Assembly (NCBI RefSeq): GCF_016086655.4
Contig: NC_052131.2
Coordinates: 10,895,940 to 10,959,939, forward strand
DNA: 64,000 bases
From: Lepeophtheirus salmonis
Taxonomy: Eukaryota; Arthropoda; Copepoda; Siphonostomatoida; Caligidae
Direction: 5' to 3'
In this document: positions 37,040 to 51,700 of the stretch, in pieces
Numbering within the stretch: position 1 is the stretch's first letter
Layout: each line of letters starts with the position of its first letter
Program-made: the position numbers and the translations under genes
The notes under the pieces: generated by a model
The model's database searches: none
Told to the model about the DNA's origin: nothing
The model's input: only the letters and a program-made list of their open reading frames with translations

Positions 37040-37765
37040 CAATCTTATGTAAAAGATCAAGTACGAGTAATTATACTGTATGTCAAGAAAAAGAAAATAA
37101 CACAACAAAGACTTACAATAAAATATGAATTTATTTGCTTAAGTAACCACCCTTGATTTTTATTCACCTTTTTACTTCTCTAACTTTACATTTTCAATCT
37201 AAGACTTGTAAATTATTGTTGGATTCAAAAATTTGAGTTTATTTTTCATAGATTTAAAATTAGAAACAAATCTGGACTGTTTATAGGCCATGTATCTTTA
37301 GCCAAAAATGATTTCAGGTTCGTTTGGAGTCAATGCTCTGCCAATTAGAAGTGATTATCAGGGGACTTGTGATACGAAAAAATGCTTTGCACATATCAGG
37401 TTAAAGTTTAAAAGTTAATTTTCGCTTGAGATGGTGCTTGTATGGTAGACATTTGAGATAGTTTTATGGGATACCTGACGACCATTCTTCATGAATTTCG
37501 CGGCCAATTTCCTTGGAGATTGACGTATTTTGGTCTGTGTTTTTGCGATGATAATTTCACCTACACTAGAAAGTTTTATCTTTCCTACCTCTACGTGGTT
37601 AGGTTCTAAGGTTTCTCAACAGCCTTGTGTTTGTCCCACCATCTTTTTACTGTGATAATTGGTACTCCAACATCATTAGTAACTTATTTTTGAGTGTTGT
37701 CACTCTCAAACAAACCATCGTCCTTTTAGTGTGCAGTTAAACTTTGTTCCTTGACCATGACAATA
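37040..37765 (-). pseudogene. Tc1-type transposase relic with internal deletion
   Basis: Minus-strand pieces in order: SDNTQK, a stop, then VTNDVGVPIITVKRWWDKHK (about 37630-37700, HTH); IIAKTQTKIRQSPRKLAAKF followed by MKNGRQVSHKTISNV (about 37470-37555, second HTH); then a short degraded stretch; then DTWPINSPDLFLILNL (about 37260-37310), the family's WPxxSPDLNPIENLW block with the Glu lost, and FKSMKNKLKFLNPTIIYKS. The blocks with the first two catalytic Asp are missing. AT-rich sequence with TACAGTATAATTACTCG near 37062-37078 may be the 3' terminal repeat. Confidence 0.7.
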
Positions 37766-38860
37766 CTTCATTCGAATTAATACATACATTAAAAAGTACC
37801 TGTCTTTTATAAGTGAAGATTATGCAATGCTACAAAATATTTAACCATGCTTTAAAAAAAACTAATCGAAATTTTATTTATTTTAGAATGATGAACTTCC
37901 TATGAGTGCATTTCTCCGAGCTTTTAATCATTTTTTCAAAGTTTAATTTCTTGACAATGTATATGAGTATTGAAGGAAAGCCCTTTAAAATTGAATATTT
38001 CTGATATTGTTTATAAAACTACAACTTGGAATAATATATATTTTATAAAAATATTTGAAATAGATATTTAGTGGCTTGAATTAATTTCATTTACAAGTCT
38101 TAACATGTCGATAGAGTCGAGTCTCACGTCTTTCGTTATTTTAGTATTTCATGTATCAAATATGAATGATTATTTTTTGGCAATTTTTTATATTTTTAGA
38201 TATTTTGGAAAATTGTATTCCAAGGCTTTGCTATAAAATGATTAGATTACATCGTACATATTTTGTATTTACTCAAAACAAAATGTAAAAAATAACCCAG
38301 CCAATGCATACATATAATACCTTATTACTACGGATGTACCGATACCAAAATTTCAGCCAGTTCCAATTCTGATACTATCGTTATAGACAATTAAGAGATA
38401 TATTATGTATGAACAAATCTTATAAACAAATAAAAAATTTGTATACTTTTTTAATGTTTAACTTCATATAAATTTACAGATAGGAAAAAAACCCCGTAAA
38501 TTTATTTATAATAATTAGTTGTTAATAAATTTAAATTTAAAAAAGTTAATTACCCTTTGTGCTAAGGAGTCAATTAGTTTCTACTTGGTTCATACAGACA
38601 AAGAAAGACCTCTTAAGTTACAAAATTACACTAAAAATTTGTACAATAAATAATCATTAAAAAATAAGATTAACAAAGAAAAACATAAAATATCCAAAAA
38701 GTTAAAAATCTAAAATTAAGTATTTAGGATTTGCCTATTTTTATTTCTATTAAATATATTGATAATGTGATTTAAATTTTTTTATATTGAATTGAATTCT
38801 CCAGAAAATACTGTATAATATCCAGTGCCAAATTGAACGTCAATATGTATTCCTTATGTA
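37766..38860. other. AT-rich spacer with a degenerate 'GTACCGATACC' repeat
   Basis: Mostly AT-rich. At 38335-38395 GATGTACCGATACC and then CAGCCAGTTCCAATTCTGAT resemble a widespread family of short 'CCGATACC' repeats in animal genomes; assignment from memory and weak. Confidence 0.4.
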
Positions 38861-38869
38861 TTTTCAATT

Positions 38870-40230
38870 CAAAAGCCATGTAAGGAATTAACTAATTTTT
38901 GGGTAGCCCAAAAATAATTATGGCCATGATATGGTTTGGCGTTGTGTTTAGATGACCTTTTAAGATTCATACAAGAAACTTCCTCAATAACAGAAAAAAA
39001 GACACTCAGCAAAAGCATGAACAACAGAATTAAACAGCGTAACACATATTTGCAATAATAATTCAATGTAGCCACTTGTAATTGAATTTCCTGCCACTTT
39101 TGCGGAATTCATTATATGGTATGTCGGATTGCCCTTCAAACTTAGCATACGGAGATATTTTCCACAAACCGTTGATACTTATTTAAATGAACCCATATTC
39201 GTAGGCCAAGGAGTCAGCATACAGTGTCTTGCTGCTGCCTTTGCAAAGGAAAAACAGGCTTCCCTTTCGGGAAAATATCATCAAATTTTACATCATGAAT
39301 TGAAATTACGTTATTATCTAACACTTCCCTTTCTAAACATAACTAATTTTCATGGTTTTTATAGAAATACTTCTTCCCCCTGTTCTTATGTATTACGTCT
39401 ATTGTCGAGTTTGAGTCAAAAACCACAAAATTCTATGAGCTACTCCAATAAAAGAAGAAAATTAGACTGCATGGGAATTTATCATTTTTGTTCAAAACAA
39501 AATCTACTTCAAACTCCTTCTCGAGGAAATACAAGACGTCCAACCAACATCTTGTTTTACAATTAAATAAAGAAAATTCTTGTTGTAAATTATAGTCATG
39601 ATTGTAGAAAATTGTGGCAAGTCCACCTCTAATTTTCTTTGCTGCTGTTTAAAGACGGAATGTATAATTTATAAAATAATTTTTCATTCCAAATTTCCAT
39701 TCCTTAATCGAGTGCTCCCGATTATCGGTGACGATGTAGGTTTATACAAGATCCATGGAATTACTTGCGTACTATATTTGTCGATCCTTTTTTGTAAGTT
39801 AAAATTTATCCCCTCTTCTAATTTTTTATATATCAAACTGTTTCTTAACGTTACTCCGATTCTGTCCCACTTAATCCCAAGAACTTCTAAACTTTCTCGT
39901 ATACCGTAACCTCTTACTTCGGTGTAAGATATCGGAGTCCACTTACACATCTGTAGTATTGTCGTTTTATATTTATTGACTGCAAGGCCAGACTTTATCC
40001 CCAACTTCTCTTATCAACCCAAGAGAATTTCGACCCTTCTAATAAGTTGCTTCTCCAATCTAGTCTCTACTATAAGAGTAATCTGTATACAGATGAATTA
40101 TTTTCCTGCTCAATCCTAGTTAAATACCAAATCTGCCATTTTTTTCTTCGATAATATTACAAAGTTGTTCAATTACTTATATTTTTTCTACGTTAGCCTC
40201 ATGGCCTTTTTCTGGATTCCATGAGGATAT
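38870..40230 (-). pseudogene. LINE reverse transcriptase relic
   Basis: Minus-strand reading near 40080-40110 gives IIHLYTDYSYSR, a decayed YADD box. It continues GLIREVGDK and the open frame 40004-39684: IKSGLAVNKYKTTILQMCKW, ESLEVLGIKWDRIGVTLRNS, LIYKKLEEGINFNLQKRIDK. This is the region just after the catalytic box of non-LTR polymerases (SGLxxNxxKT followed by a LGI block). NFLGIEWEEI in the LINE fragment near 7.46 kb is similar to EVLGIKWDRI here, so both may be one family. Sequence down to 38870 is probably its degraded continuation, but I cannot confirm it. The 145-codon plus frame 39129-39566 lies antisense to it. Confidence 0.6.
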
Positions 40231-42479
40231 TAGTTATTTTTGACTATTCTTTAGGGTCAAAGATTGATTAAATGATTTTTTTAAATAGGGGGGATAATTT
40301 ATATAAATAAATTTTAAAGGTTAACTTTAAAATATTCTTAATCTTTTTTTTACATGCCTCTATCATGGATGTAACTCAAGTTATCTTTGTTTAAATTTGA
40401 AAATTGGTGCGTGTTATTAAAGACTCATAGCTTCAAAACAATTATATTAAAAACATCGGAAACTATCCCATCTTATCGCTAATAGTCTTTAATCTTCTCA
40501 TACACGCATCTTATCGTTGTCAATTTAAAATAAGGATATTACAATATTTCAAGGTTAAAGCTCCTTTTTGAATTTATGTTATAAGAAAGTCTATATATCT
40601 GAGAAAAAAAGAAGCGAAAAATAGAAATAAATTATCCCTCTTGAGATTAAGATCCCAAATTGGGGATCAGTGTTCATCAATCGAGAAGTGTTCATCTGCG
40701 TGAAGGAATTCTCACTTAACAGTGAAGGTCTGCTTCAAAGACTCCGTCAATTTCCGTCTCTTGGATTCCCTTACTCACAATTGGTCTTTAACGAGTCATT
40801 ATGTGTTTAATAAAATTGAACTATGGGCGCATGAGTGCATGGATCTTTGAAATTAAGTCATAATGAATAAATGTCTAGATGAAGAATGATCATAGTCCAG
40901 AAGAAAAGTAAAGTTTTGTTTGGAATTTTCATTCTATAGATTGTTTTAATAATTTTGTTTAGCAAATATTGATGTATATTTTACCTATGACACGTGTGGT
41001 AATTGTGGAATTTTCAAGCCATTGAATTTGAAATGTAATTAGTATATGGTCTGAATTTCTATAAATTACAATTTGTTTATAATTGTTTAAATTAGTTTAA
41101 TATATATATATAAATAATTTGTAATTAATATAAGCTTTATTTATCAATCTATATATATATATATATATGTATTAAAGCATCTCTTTTATTCCAGCAAAAT
41201 GTCACTTTGAGCCAGACTTTGTTCTTTTCCAATGTGCCAAAAAAATCTTAGTTTTCATAAACCTGAATCATGAAATAAAAATATATATTATTGATTATCA
41301 AGCATATTTATTTAATATTGCTTTGTCAATATAGATTAATTTGATATTTTTTGATCAAATTCATCAACAGTGTCATTGTTGAACATAATGTATTGTATGA
41401 ATTGAGTTTATTGTAATAACCTTTTTCTCGAGTGTTTGCCAAAAAAGTCAAGATGACGAAATATTTCTTTACATACATCTTCATACATCTTTATTTGGAA
41501 GAGGTTAATTTGTTAAGTCTATGTATACATCCTAAGTAGTTAGTATTTACGTCCATAATTTAGTAAAAGCTACTATTATCCAAATTATCTAAATAATTTT
41601 GCTTTTATAGGAAGTCATTTTTGGAGTAAACATTGTCTCTGTCTGATTAAAAAGTTACTCTTAAACAAATTTTGTTGATATATTCGAATTTAATTGTAGT
41701 TAAAATAATATATAATAACATAGTTATACAGTACCTTGAACTATTCGATTACCAATGATAACTTAGATAATACGATCTGTCATGAATATTAAAAATTGCC
41801 AAGAAACTTTAACATCCACTTATATTTTTACTGAAGACATATTTATATGATCGTATGATTATAATATAAAAATTTTAGTCAAGGAATATGTCAGAAAAAT
41901 ATTTGTGCGAAAATTTACTAAATTTTTTTTATAATTTTATCTTACTACTATCATGCCCTGCTGAGAAAAATACCAAAAAAGCTTATATCATTTTTAAAAT
42001 ATAGTACCTATGTTTACGTTTTATTTGTGGTAGATTGAAATTCCATTACTGGAAACGACGTTTCACACCATCAATCAATAAGATGTTACGAACATTATAT
42101 TGGCATTATATAAAGTTAAATATCAGTATAAAAGCTGGACTCCTGATGTATGTTGTATATTCTGTGTCAAAAATATCAAATAGTATTTCCTTCAATTATT
42201 ATGTAATTTATAACGTAAGTTAAAAGGCTGTATAGAAGTTGATATTCTAGAATCCTCGATTTTCCAACTTTATAATGTTTGTAAGTAAGAGCCATGATGA
42301 TTAAACACCTCCACATTGACCATATAAAGAACAATTATTACAATTTCAGAAGCACACATCAATCCAACAACACCGATCTAAATATCAACATAGAAAATAA
42401 ATTTATTATGTACATAGACTTTAAAATTTACTAGTTTCTGTTATAGTACTTATGATTATATAAATCCCCATGGATACAA
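40231..42479. other. AT-rich spacer with TA microsatellites
   Basis: No gene seen. A slightly GC-richer island at 40640-40800 carries the near-palindrome GATCCCAAATTGGGGATC (40651-40668). Confidence 0.5.
41101..41168. repeat. (TA)n microsatellite pair
   Basis: Alternating TA runs at 41101-41112 and 41150-41168, separated by 37 bases of AT-rich sequence. Confidence 0.9.
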
Positions 42480-42780
42480 GATGACTCCCTGTAGACCCGT
42501 ACTGAGTGAGTGATTCCAAGACAGAGACATAAAAGGGAGTCCTCACAGGAAATCCTTCCCTAAACCCATTCGTAGGGGAAGATCAGCAGGGATTTCCTTT
42601 CCAGGGATTTATTGTTGTGTTGTAGGGAAACACCGATCCCGAATTCGGGATCCTACTTTTAAGAAGGATTTCATTTCCCACTTTTTAAGTTCTACCGCCG
42701 CTTTTCTTTTTCTTTCCTTTTAAATCTGTCTTTTTTCTCCCATTTTCATTTCTTTTTTCTTCCTAGATTTATCATGCATA
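42480..42780. other. GC-richer patch with perfect palindrome and pyrimidine tract
   Basis: Stands out from the AT-rich surroundings. It carries repeated GGAAATCC / GGGATTTCC-type words (42549-42558, 42588-42597, 42666-42677) and the perfect 18-bp palindrome GATCCCGAATTCGGGATC (42635-42652). A long C/T tract (42696-42765) ends TTCTTCCTAG, like a splice acceptor. CTGAGTGAGTG at 42501-42511 could be a splice donor. No open frame of note. It may be a regulatory or untranslated exon region, or an old repeat. Confidence 0.4.
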
Positions 42781-45700
42781 TATATTGACTTTTTTTGTAG
42801 GATAAATTCAAAAATTAGCTTTCATTTTGAAATATTGTAGTAGCCTTATCTCAAAATGACAATGATATATAGCGTTATTGAGAAGGCTTTTAAAAAAAAT
42901 TAAAATTCAGACTTACAATTATAAAATGAAATACTCTTAAACTATAGGAATATATTCTTATTTAAGCTATGAGCCTTTGAATAAAAAGCACCTATTTTCA
43001 AGTCTAAATAAAGATAACTCTAGTTATAAGCATAAGATGGAATTCTACTAATTTGATTATATTTCGTTCAAGTACTATTTTTGCTGTTGATCAGTGTAAT
43101 TTCGAAACGAGTAATACTTCAATATGTAAAAATCAATAAGTTGATTTCATCACAGAAGTAAATGTAATATTAAATACTTTTGCAAAGTTCAGAGGGAAAA
43201 ATGGCAAATAGTCAGAAAATTTATAAAGTGGATAAAATGGCACAAGTCATATAATCAAATATATTTATATATGTAGATACAATTTATTGTCATTTTTATC
43301 AAACATATTATACTGTTTATTTACATACATTTGTATTTTTGTAACCATAAATCAAATTAGGTATATAACATGATTTTTTTATCTGCATCAGTTCTCCTGT
43401 AATACAATTTGCATGTGGTCTTCACATAAGGTATTTTATCATGAAATAAGGCCTGCATAACTATTTCTTGACAGACTAATTATGTTTAATATTTTTTCTT
43501 AAATTTATCATACAAAACTTGACAAATGATTTTTAAATAGTGCAACTCTAATCGATTCCTCTATACGGACTATTTAAGAGATAGTTGAGTGTAAAATGAA
43601 GGCTGAATAGTTTTTTCTGGTTTTTTGAAAATAAACCAGGGTATAGAAGTAAAAATATAGCCAACCTTGTCCCCTTAATTAGTCAGATGTAGTTGCACTG
43701 ACTAAGTATATGTAAAATATATAATTTTACACTTACTCCTTCTGACCAAGGAACTGTCTTGTATTCCATCAACGTTAATTATACTTCCTTCTCAGGTAAT
43801 TACCAGACACAAATCTTTGCAAATTGAGTTCAGAAATATAATTTATCTCAAGCACGGTGTTCATTTTCCATGCTTAAAATAATTGTGATATTTTTTTTTT
43901 ATTTTTCAATTTTCCTATCTCTTTTTTAGTAATTTTTTCCTGACACCTTTTAATACTAAATAATGAATATTTGTATAGTAAGGTATTATTTTAGTTAAAT
44001 TTTCCTCCAGCAATTTTTTAAAAGTTCATTTGTCTGTCTGCAAATTCTAATACATAATGTTATTGTAATTAACAAAGCTTCAGAACCTTAATTACAGCTT
44101 CAAAATCCTAATTAAATTAATAAGATTAAATTTTCAGACATGGATTTGACTCAAGGTTTTGAGAGTGGAAAAACATATCTTATTGCAAATTATAATTTCG
44201 ACGTCATTTATCCTTGAATATTATGAAATTTTAATATTAATTATGAGCTCGAGGCTAGGAAACAAGTTTGGCTTAAATATAGTTAAAGTTTGATTTCAAA
44301 ATCAAGTCAGACTTGATGTGAAAAAAATCATTTATTTGACATGAATTCCAATTTAAAAGCTCTAAACTGGACTCCCAATCCTACAAAATAACATTTGAAC
44401 AAAGCTATTTATGAGTTGGAGGAATGAAAATTGATTAATTGATTAAATAAACGAGTAGACATCAAACACGCATCATATGACATTTTGTATAATTAGTATA
44501 AATTAGTCCATCATGGAGTTCTTGTTATATTTCTTCTTTGCTTATACTAATAGTGAGATTATTCATAACTAGTGATGCACAAAACATGTCCTGTCCAGAT
44601 GTAAAATAAAAGAAAACGAAAATGAAGGTAATAATTCTGACATATAACCTAGAATATAGGAGAAGGAAGCAGCTTAGTTGTCATGACGTTTTATTAGAGC
44701 AAACAAACTCCGTATATAGGAAGGACATATAGCCTGGAATTACTCTGATGTCAATCCTCAATTCTACTGTAAGTCCCACAAGGATTTTCACTTATAACTC
44801 CCGAGAAAGCCTTAATTGTTACTCTCCGTCTTTGATGAGCACATGAATTAGTTATTATTTGTTACGAAGATATTCCCTTCCCAAATTAAATAATAATGAT
44901 AGCAGCTTTGGAAAATAAAAACCTGTTCAGATTACCAACTAAAAAAACCGTTTTAACTTTTTGAGACATATTTTATACATCTCTGTCCAAAACGTTAGGC
45001 TGATAGTCAATAATCTAACTTCCGCATCTACCATATCGTTCTTTATTTCATCAAGGGAAGGAATTAATTTTACACATCGAATCCACTCAATTCCTTTCAT
45101 AACTGAAATGAGCTAAATGTTGTATTAAATTTGTTCTAAGCATTACGTACCACAGAGAAAATTTAAGATCTTCAAGTACCATAATTATTTAAAAATTCTT
45201 AATTTATAATAAAACAATATCTAAAAAACTTTGATGACTATTTCTTTAAATACAAGACAAATTACATATTTTTTTGATGACCTTTTTTTCAAATTACAAG
45301 ACAACATGTATTTTTAGCCTATAAAAACAAATTTTAGTTGTCACGCTTACATGTGTCACGGTTCCTGTACAAAGAGGAATTAATGTTGAATGCACAATAT
45401 TTATTTAATATATATCAAATCAATATATTTATAGTTTATGAACGAATAACTAATTGTTAGAAAAGGTGACGCACACCGCTGATACAACAATATAATTACA
45501 CAGAAAGATAAAAAACAATAATTTATTGATCACACAAATATTTGAGGTTGTATAAAATATAACCACTCATTAAGCAATTATGATATTGAATTAGCAAGTA
45601 TGATAGAACAAATTAATGTGAATATTACTTATGTATCATAGAATGATTTAAGTTATTCAGTAAAACCCTCAATTTGGGAAATGTACTAGTAAAGTAAAAC

Positions 45701-48700
45701 TGTCCTAGCTCGCTTGTAGAAAATGAAATTGCAATCATTCGATGGAACCTATTAATATTAATAATTCAAAAAAAGCTGAATGGTTCTTGCATAAATATCA
45801 TTATATAAGATGGGAGTGGTTGACCCTTTAATAACCAAAACAGGGATCTTCAAAGTAATTATATCGATCCTTGGAAATCGATGGATAATTATATGTGGTC
45901 AAATAGGGGTTTCCAAGTACTCTACACTATATTAGCCATAGTCGTCATTTTAACCAAATAACAATTGAACTATGCTGAGTATAAACAATGCCCATTACTT
46001 TTATTTGATATAATGCATAGAGAATGTGAAATGTGAAACTCTTAAGGTTGCCAACCGGGGGTTTAGATAGATGCACCCTAATTTCATTCCATGGGACTGA
46101 TTTTTCAAAATACAAAAATATTTTCCTATTGAACTTAAAAAGGTTTTCTTTAATGAAGGGATAAGTCGTTCGATCGTAAAAAATTTTTTTCGTAACATAT
46201 ATATATTTAAAAATGGATACATTTATAAATAATTAATTTATACAATATTTCATTTTTTCCTTATTTGATGCTTACTGTCAAGTAAATGTAGAACACTTTT
46301 AAGGAAAAAATATTTTTAGTGGTATAAGTCAGATATCAGTAATTGTTGGTCCCCAAGCCACTTTTACTGGCCTTAAATCAAACATGGACCATGTTAACAT
46401 TGATTTTTTTCATATTCAAATTAAGCATATCCCCATGAAATAACACACTACATAAATTTGATAAATAAAAAACAGAAACAAAAAAAGTTTTTGGCAAATA
46501 AGGATTAAATCTCAAATTGACTTTTATATTGCTTTGCACACGTTTTGATATAATTTTCAACAAAAAATAAAAAAAAAAACAGTGATTTTTTCAAAGTGTT
46601 TTCATAAAGATAAATGTTTTATAATTTGACTAAAGGGCGCAAGGAAAATAGTGGACACATAACAAATCAACAAAATTATCATAAATAAAAAGACCCATTT
46701 ATATGTGCCTCATCTAACTATTATATCATTTGATAGCTGTTGTTCTTACATAATGCATGCTTCAAAAATTTTATTTTTGAATAAAGAAAGGTACTAATAT
46801 TTTGCTTTATTATGTTTATTTAAAAGTAAATATTTAAGAACGAATTCAATGTTTAAAAAAAACAGAACTTATCCATCAAATATGAAATACCTTATTGAAC
46901 TCATTTAAATCACAATTTTAACAATAAAGATAAGTAATATTGACTTTTAAAAAAAGCTTGAGCTGCAATAAGTCAACAACAACTCAAAGCTTCATGAAAG
47001 TTTTAAAAAAACTTATAAATCAGAACAAAATTTTTGAAAAGGAAATTTTATGTCACTTTTTGAATATACTTTCTTGTTTGAATTAAGTACTTTTGAAAAA
47101 GTAATTTTTTATTATATTATAAAGAAGCCAAACATAACTTTAAAAAAAAAAAAGTTTTTGTTAGACTAAACTTAATCTGTCAATTTTTTTATGTGATTCC
47201 TTATGAATTGATCTTTTTTTATTAAGAAAAGACTTCGTTGTACGTTTACCACGTATTACGGGAACCAATCTGATATATAGATCACAATTTTTGAATAATT
47301 GAAAGTAAGTACAAAGTTTTTGTTTTTATATAAAATTTAAACTCAGTTTTGTATAAATATTTATATTTATAATGTCAATTTTCCAACTTTTTTTTTTCAT
47401 TCTTGGAATGGGCTAAATAAATTATATTTTTTATTAATTGTTCCATCTACTACTGTTCTTTAAATTAAACTTTATACTATAATATATATGTATCTAACTA
47501 ATATTTGATTGCAAAAAAACTACTATTCTTGAAAGAGAAGAAGTATATTCTATATATTACAATCAACTACTCTATTAAAATTCATTTCTAGGTATTTTGA
47601 TATGAAAAGCTTAATTATTTTTTTTATTATGGTGTTTAAAAAAAAAAAAAAATTATCAAAAAACTGTCCAGGGATCTTTTTTATTTCTTTGTTTTTTTAT
47701 TGAAAGATAATATATATATGTGACATTAACCAGCTCAAAGGAAGAGCAATGGATTTTTGTATAGTCAAATATTGAAAATCCAAACAGATATCAAAAACAC
47801 TATGTTAAGTATTTTGCCGGAACAATGATGATCTCCTTTCATTAATAATACCACCCCCTTTCAAAATAATTTAGTTAGATTATGTTGAAAAACGTATGGT
47901 TTTTCATATGAATATATTCCGTTTTCTAAGGTATCTACAAATTTCATCTCAAATTCTGTGGATCTTTTTATTATTTAGATCTAGAATATTTTATGAAACT
48001 TCTTTAAAAAAATAAAGATAGTTTGCTACTGTATGTTAGGTGTTCAACCAAGCGTCAGCATATGTGGAGACATGTTCCATTTTAGCTCATTTCCAAAACG
48101 TTGGACGCACTTTTTTTTATAAAAGAATGAAATGTCTAGTTTAAATGGTTCAAAATATTTAGCTTTTCTTTAAAACCTACACTAACTTCACTAATTGTTA
48201 TTTTTTTTTTTGGGAAATCATTTCCTAACAATATAATCATTGTAAATTATCAAAAAAGTGAAGTTGTCATTACAAGACACACAAAATTCAAACATTAATA
48301 GGATATATATATAGAAAGAGTGGCTCTTTTTAATGTTGAAACAGTTTTCTTCATTAATTTACTGCAATTAATAAATAATTCTTATTTCAAGACACCAGAA
48401 TTTTATTGGATACATTAAAAATAAGGGAACTAATGGTAACGTTTTAAGCTTTAATTAAGATATTTGAAGTTGTATATTTTATATTTTTAAGAGTAATTTA
48501 AATTTTTGTTATGCAGAGATGTCATAAATTAAAAAAAGTGGGTTTCAATAAGTATTTCTCTGCTTTTTCTCATTACATTTAAGGGACTGTACAAAATAAA
48601 AACTTTACCTTGATATTCTTATCATTAATTTTTTTAAATATAAAATGCTAAAAACTTTTATTTATTTTTTAATTTAAAAACTTTGCTATATTTATATGAC

Positions 48701-51700
48701 AAAATATAAGTGATTTTCTGCAAAAAAAATACTACATTTTTTTTACCCGATTTGATTTAAATTTAGTATGGCTTATAAACTTTTATTGGGAAACTATGAG
48801 CAATTAAATAGATTTTTAACTCAATTTATTTTTGAGCTCATAACATGATGAATTGGATAAGACCTTGGCATTTGAAATTGTAGTTCGTAAACCACTAATG
48901 GATACATATCATTAGATAGCTATTGAGCAATAAAAAATATTTTGTTTTGGTTAAAGTTCTGTAATAAAAAAATATGATTGATCTTCAAAATATTTTTGAT
49001 TTTAAATATATCAAAAATCATATCTTCTGATTTTGATAAAAAAAATTATCAGAACAATTTAAAATCAATATTTCACTCGAAAAAAATGTTTAGAATGGAA
49101 GGTCTATAGTCAAGGTTGATATGATAGATATAATTAGTTTGTACAAACTAAATTTATTTAATATAGATATTAATCGAATAGTCATGACGTGTCTACATAA
49201 AAACAGACTGGTTATTAAGATGAAGAAGTTGAAAAAGAAAGATTTTTCTAGCATTTTTTAGAGTCAACTGTGCACTTTTATAGAATAAAAATATTAATTT
49301 GTCAATATGTGGTAAGGTTTAGAAATTTTTCCTCATCAGCTAATTTAAAGTTTAAGGCCAGGGGAGTTATGTAATTTATATCAAACCAATTTATTTCTAT
49401 GATAAATACTGTATTTTGAATGTTTTTCACATGTAATAAAGCTGTTAAAAACTGCATCTTTTACCCAACGTATGAAAATAAGATATATAACTTCAGGAAC
49501 AGAACTTAATTGATTATCTTTGCTTACGGATAGATATTCACAAAAACAATTACGGTTTACCTTTATAATGACACTTTATATTTTATAGATGTGTAATGGT
49601 TTTATAATTATGTATAATACTTAATTTTAATTAAAAAAATCAAAAATATTAGTCGTCAAATTATGGTATTATTTCAATAACTAAACAATTATAATTAGAA
49701 AGAAGAATAAATAGTCTGAGGAAAATTGAAAAATTTGTATATTTTTCCTTTATTCATCTAGAAAACTTATATCTTATAAAGACATCCCACAGATATAAAT
49801 AAACATTTTAATTTAAAATTACTTTAGTATAAAAGTGAATTTTATGTTGTGTCAATATAAAAACATTCTTGAACAAAAATGAAGAGAAGGAGAAAATCCC
49901 AATATATATTTAGTCCAAAAATACATAAATGGCAATGCTTTACATGAACATATTTGAGTCGAGCTTTATGTTCACATTTGTGGGACAATTTAAGATATAT
50001 ATATAAGAACTTTAACTTTAGTTTATAATATTTATTTGATTTGAAAGACTTTTATTGACTAAAATAGTGACTTTCAAAGTAGAATCTGTTAATTTATTAA
50101 TATTTTATATGACAATCAATTTTGTCTACTTCAAATGTAATTCACTGCATCTCCAATGGGTTAATGAGAATAAATACAGGATATAAATTATAAATCAAAA
50201 ACTTAGATAGAAAATGAAGCAAAACTATGATGAACATAAGTGAAATAAAAAAGTTTTTATAAAAATAGACTTAAATCTTAAACTGTAAAACAAAATTTAA
50301 TTGTTTTCAAATTGTAGACCTACTTTTTCGAGTTCAATCTATGGATCAATTTTCTTTTCAATCCTGATATATGAGTTATACAAAAATGATTTCTACAAAA
50401 CATTAATCTTCATTTTATTTTATATTTTCGATGTTTATACATGACGTCATCTATAAAATCCGTCAAACTCGAATTTTAAATTATACACACCCTGACCGAT
50501 TTTTTTTTTTTTTTGATACCGGTCCAAACAAAATTTATATTATCTATTTTTGTGAATATCAATGTACATTTTGAAACAATGCAAAAAGTTAAATTTTAAA
50601 GCACAAATAAAACCAATAGTTACCATTAATTGTCCATTATTTATTTATTATTCTACATTAATAAGCATCCGGCATGAATGTACTTAGTTATAGATTAACA
50701 ATAAAAATATCTACTTATTAGAAAATCCCAAAATCATAAATAATGTTTAACATAAAATTTTGAGTTCGGCAAAAATAGATAAAAATAAATAAATGAACAA
50801 AATATCTAAATATTGAGGTTATTTATGATACCAAAAGTAGCAAATTTATTTGCTTAATATTATTTTTTTCTCTTTTCTCTTCAGTAATTAATTATTTGTA
50901 GGAATCGGTTATTATAGGAAAAAAGCTACAAATAAATTAGTTAAAAAAATCTTTAGTTGTGTCTGGAAATGTATGAAGTTATTCCCCATTTATATTCATT
51001 TTAGGCTGGCATCTACAAAAAGGTGGCTCTAAGTTTAAACTTAAGCGATATTTTAGAATAGTGGTTTCTAAAGTTGAAAAATCTTACAATGCTGTAAAAT
51101 AACTTGAACCAGTTTTACTTGTATAGGCAAATTTCACAAATAAAGACATAAATACAGTGCCCGGAACTTTCGCCTACAACTACTTTGCCTTAGTTTATTT
51201 CGCCTTAACCCCATTTTGTATAAAATATATATTCCCTCAAAATATAAATTCCTTGCTACTGTTTATTTTTTGTAGAAATTTATGATCCTTTAATTTTGAA
51301 ATTAAAATATGTTATGTTTATTACAATAGAATACATTAAACGATTGTTTTTTGCTGGAAGATTGATGGAATAATGGCTTTGCTTCATATTATGCTTGTTT
51401 GTTAATCCATTAGTTTTTTCAAACAAGAATAATCTATCATCTTTATTGAAAATTAGAATTGGAGAAGATATTGAAACTTCTTCCATTCAAATTAATGTTG
51501 TGTTTGTTTATCTTTTTTTTTCTTATTAAATTAATTTTATTACCTTTTTTTTCTTTAGTTCGAATTTATTACATAATCAAATTTTGCTAATATATTTTCC
51601 TTGAATTTTATGGAGCATAACTCTATATATATGGCGTTTTAAGAACGTTGTCGTGTAGACAGGCCCAAATTCCAAAATGTAAGATAATAAATTGGTAGGA

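Noticed and set aside
42120..42160. TATAAAAGCTGG as a core promoter
   Set aside because: TATAAA-type words are frequent in this sequence and no gene starts downstream.
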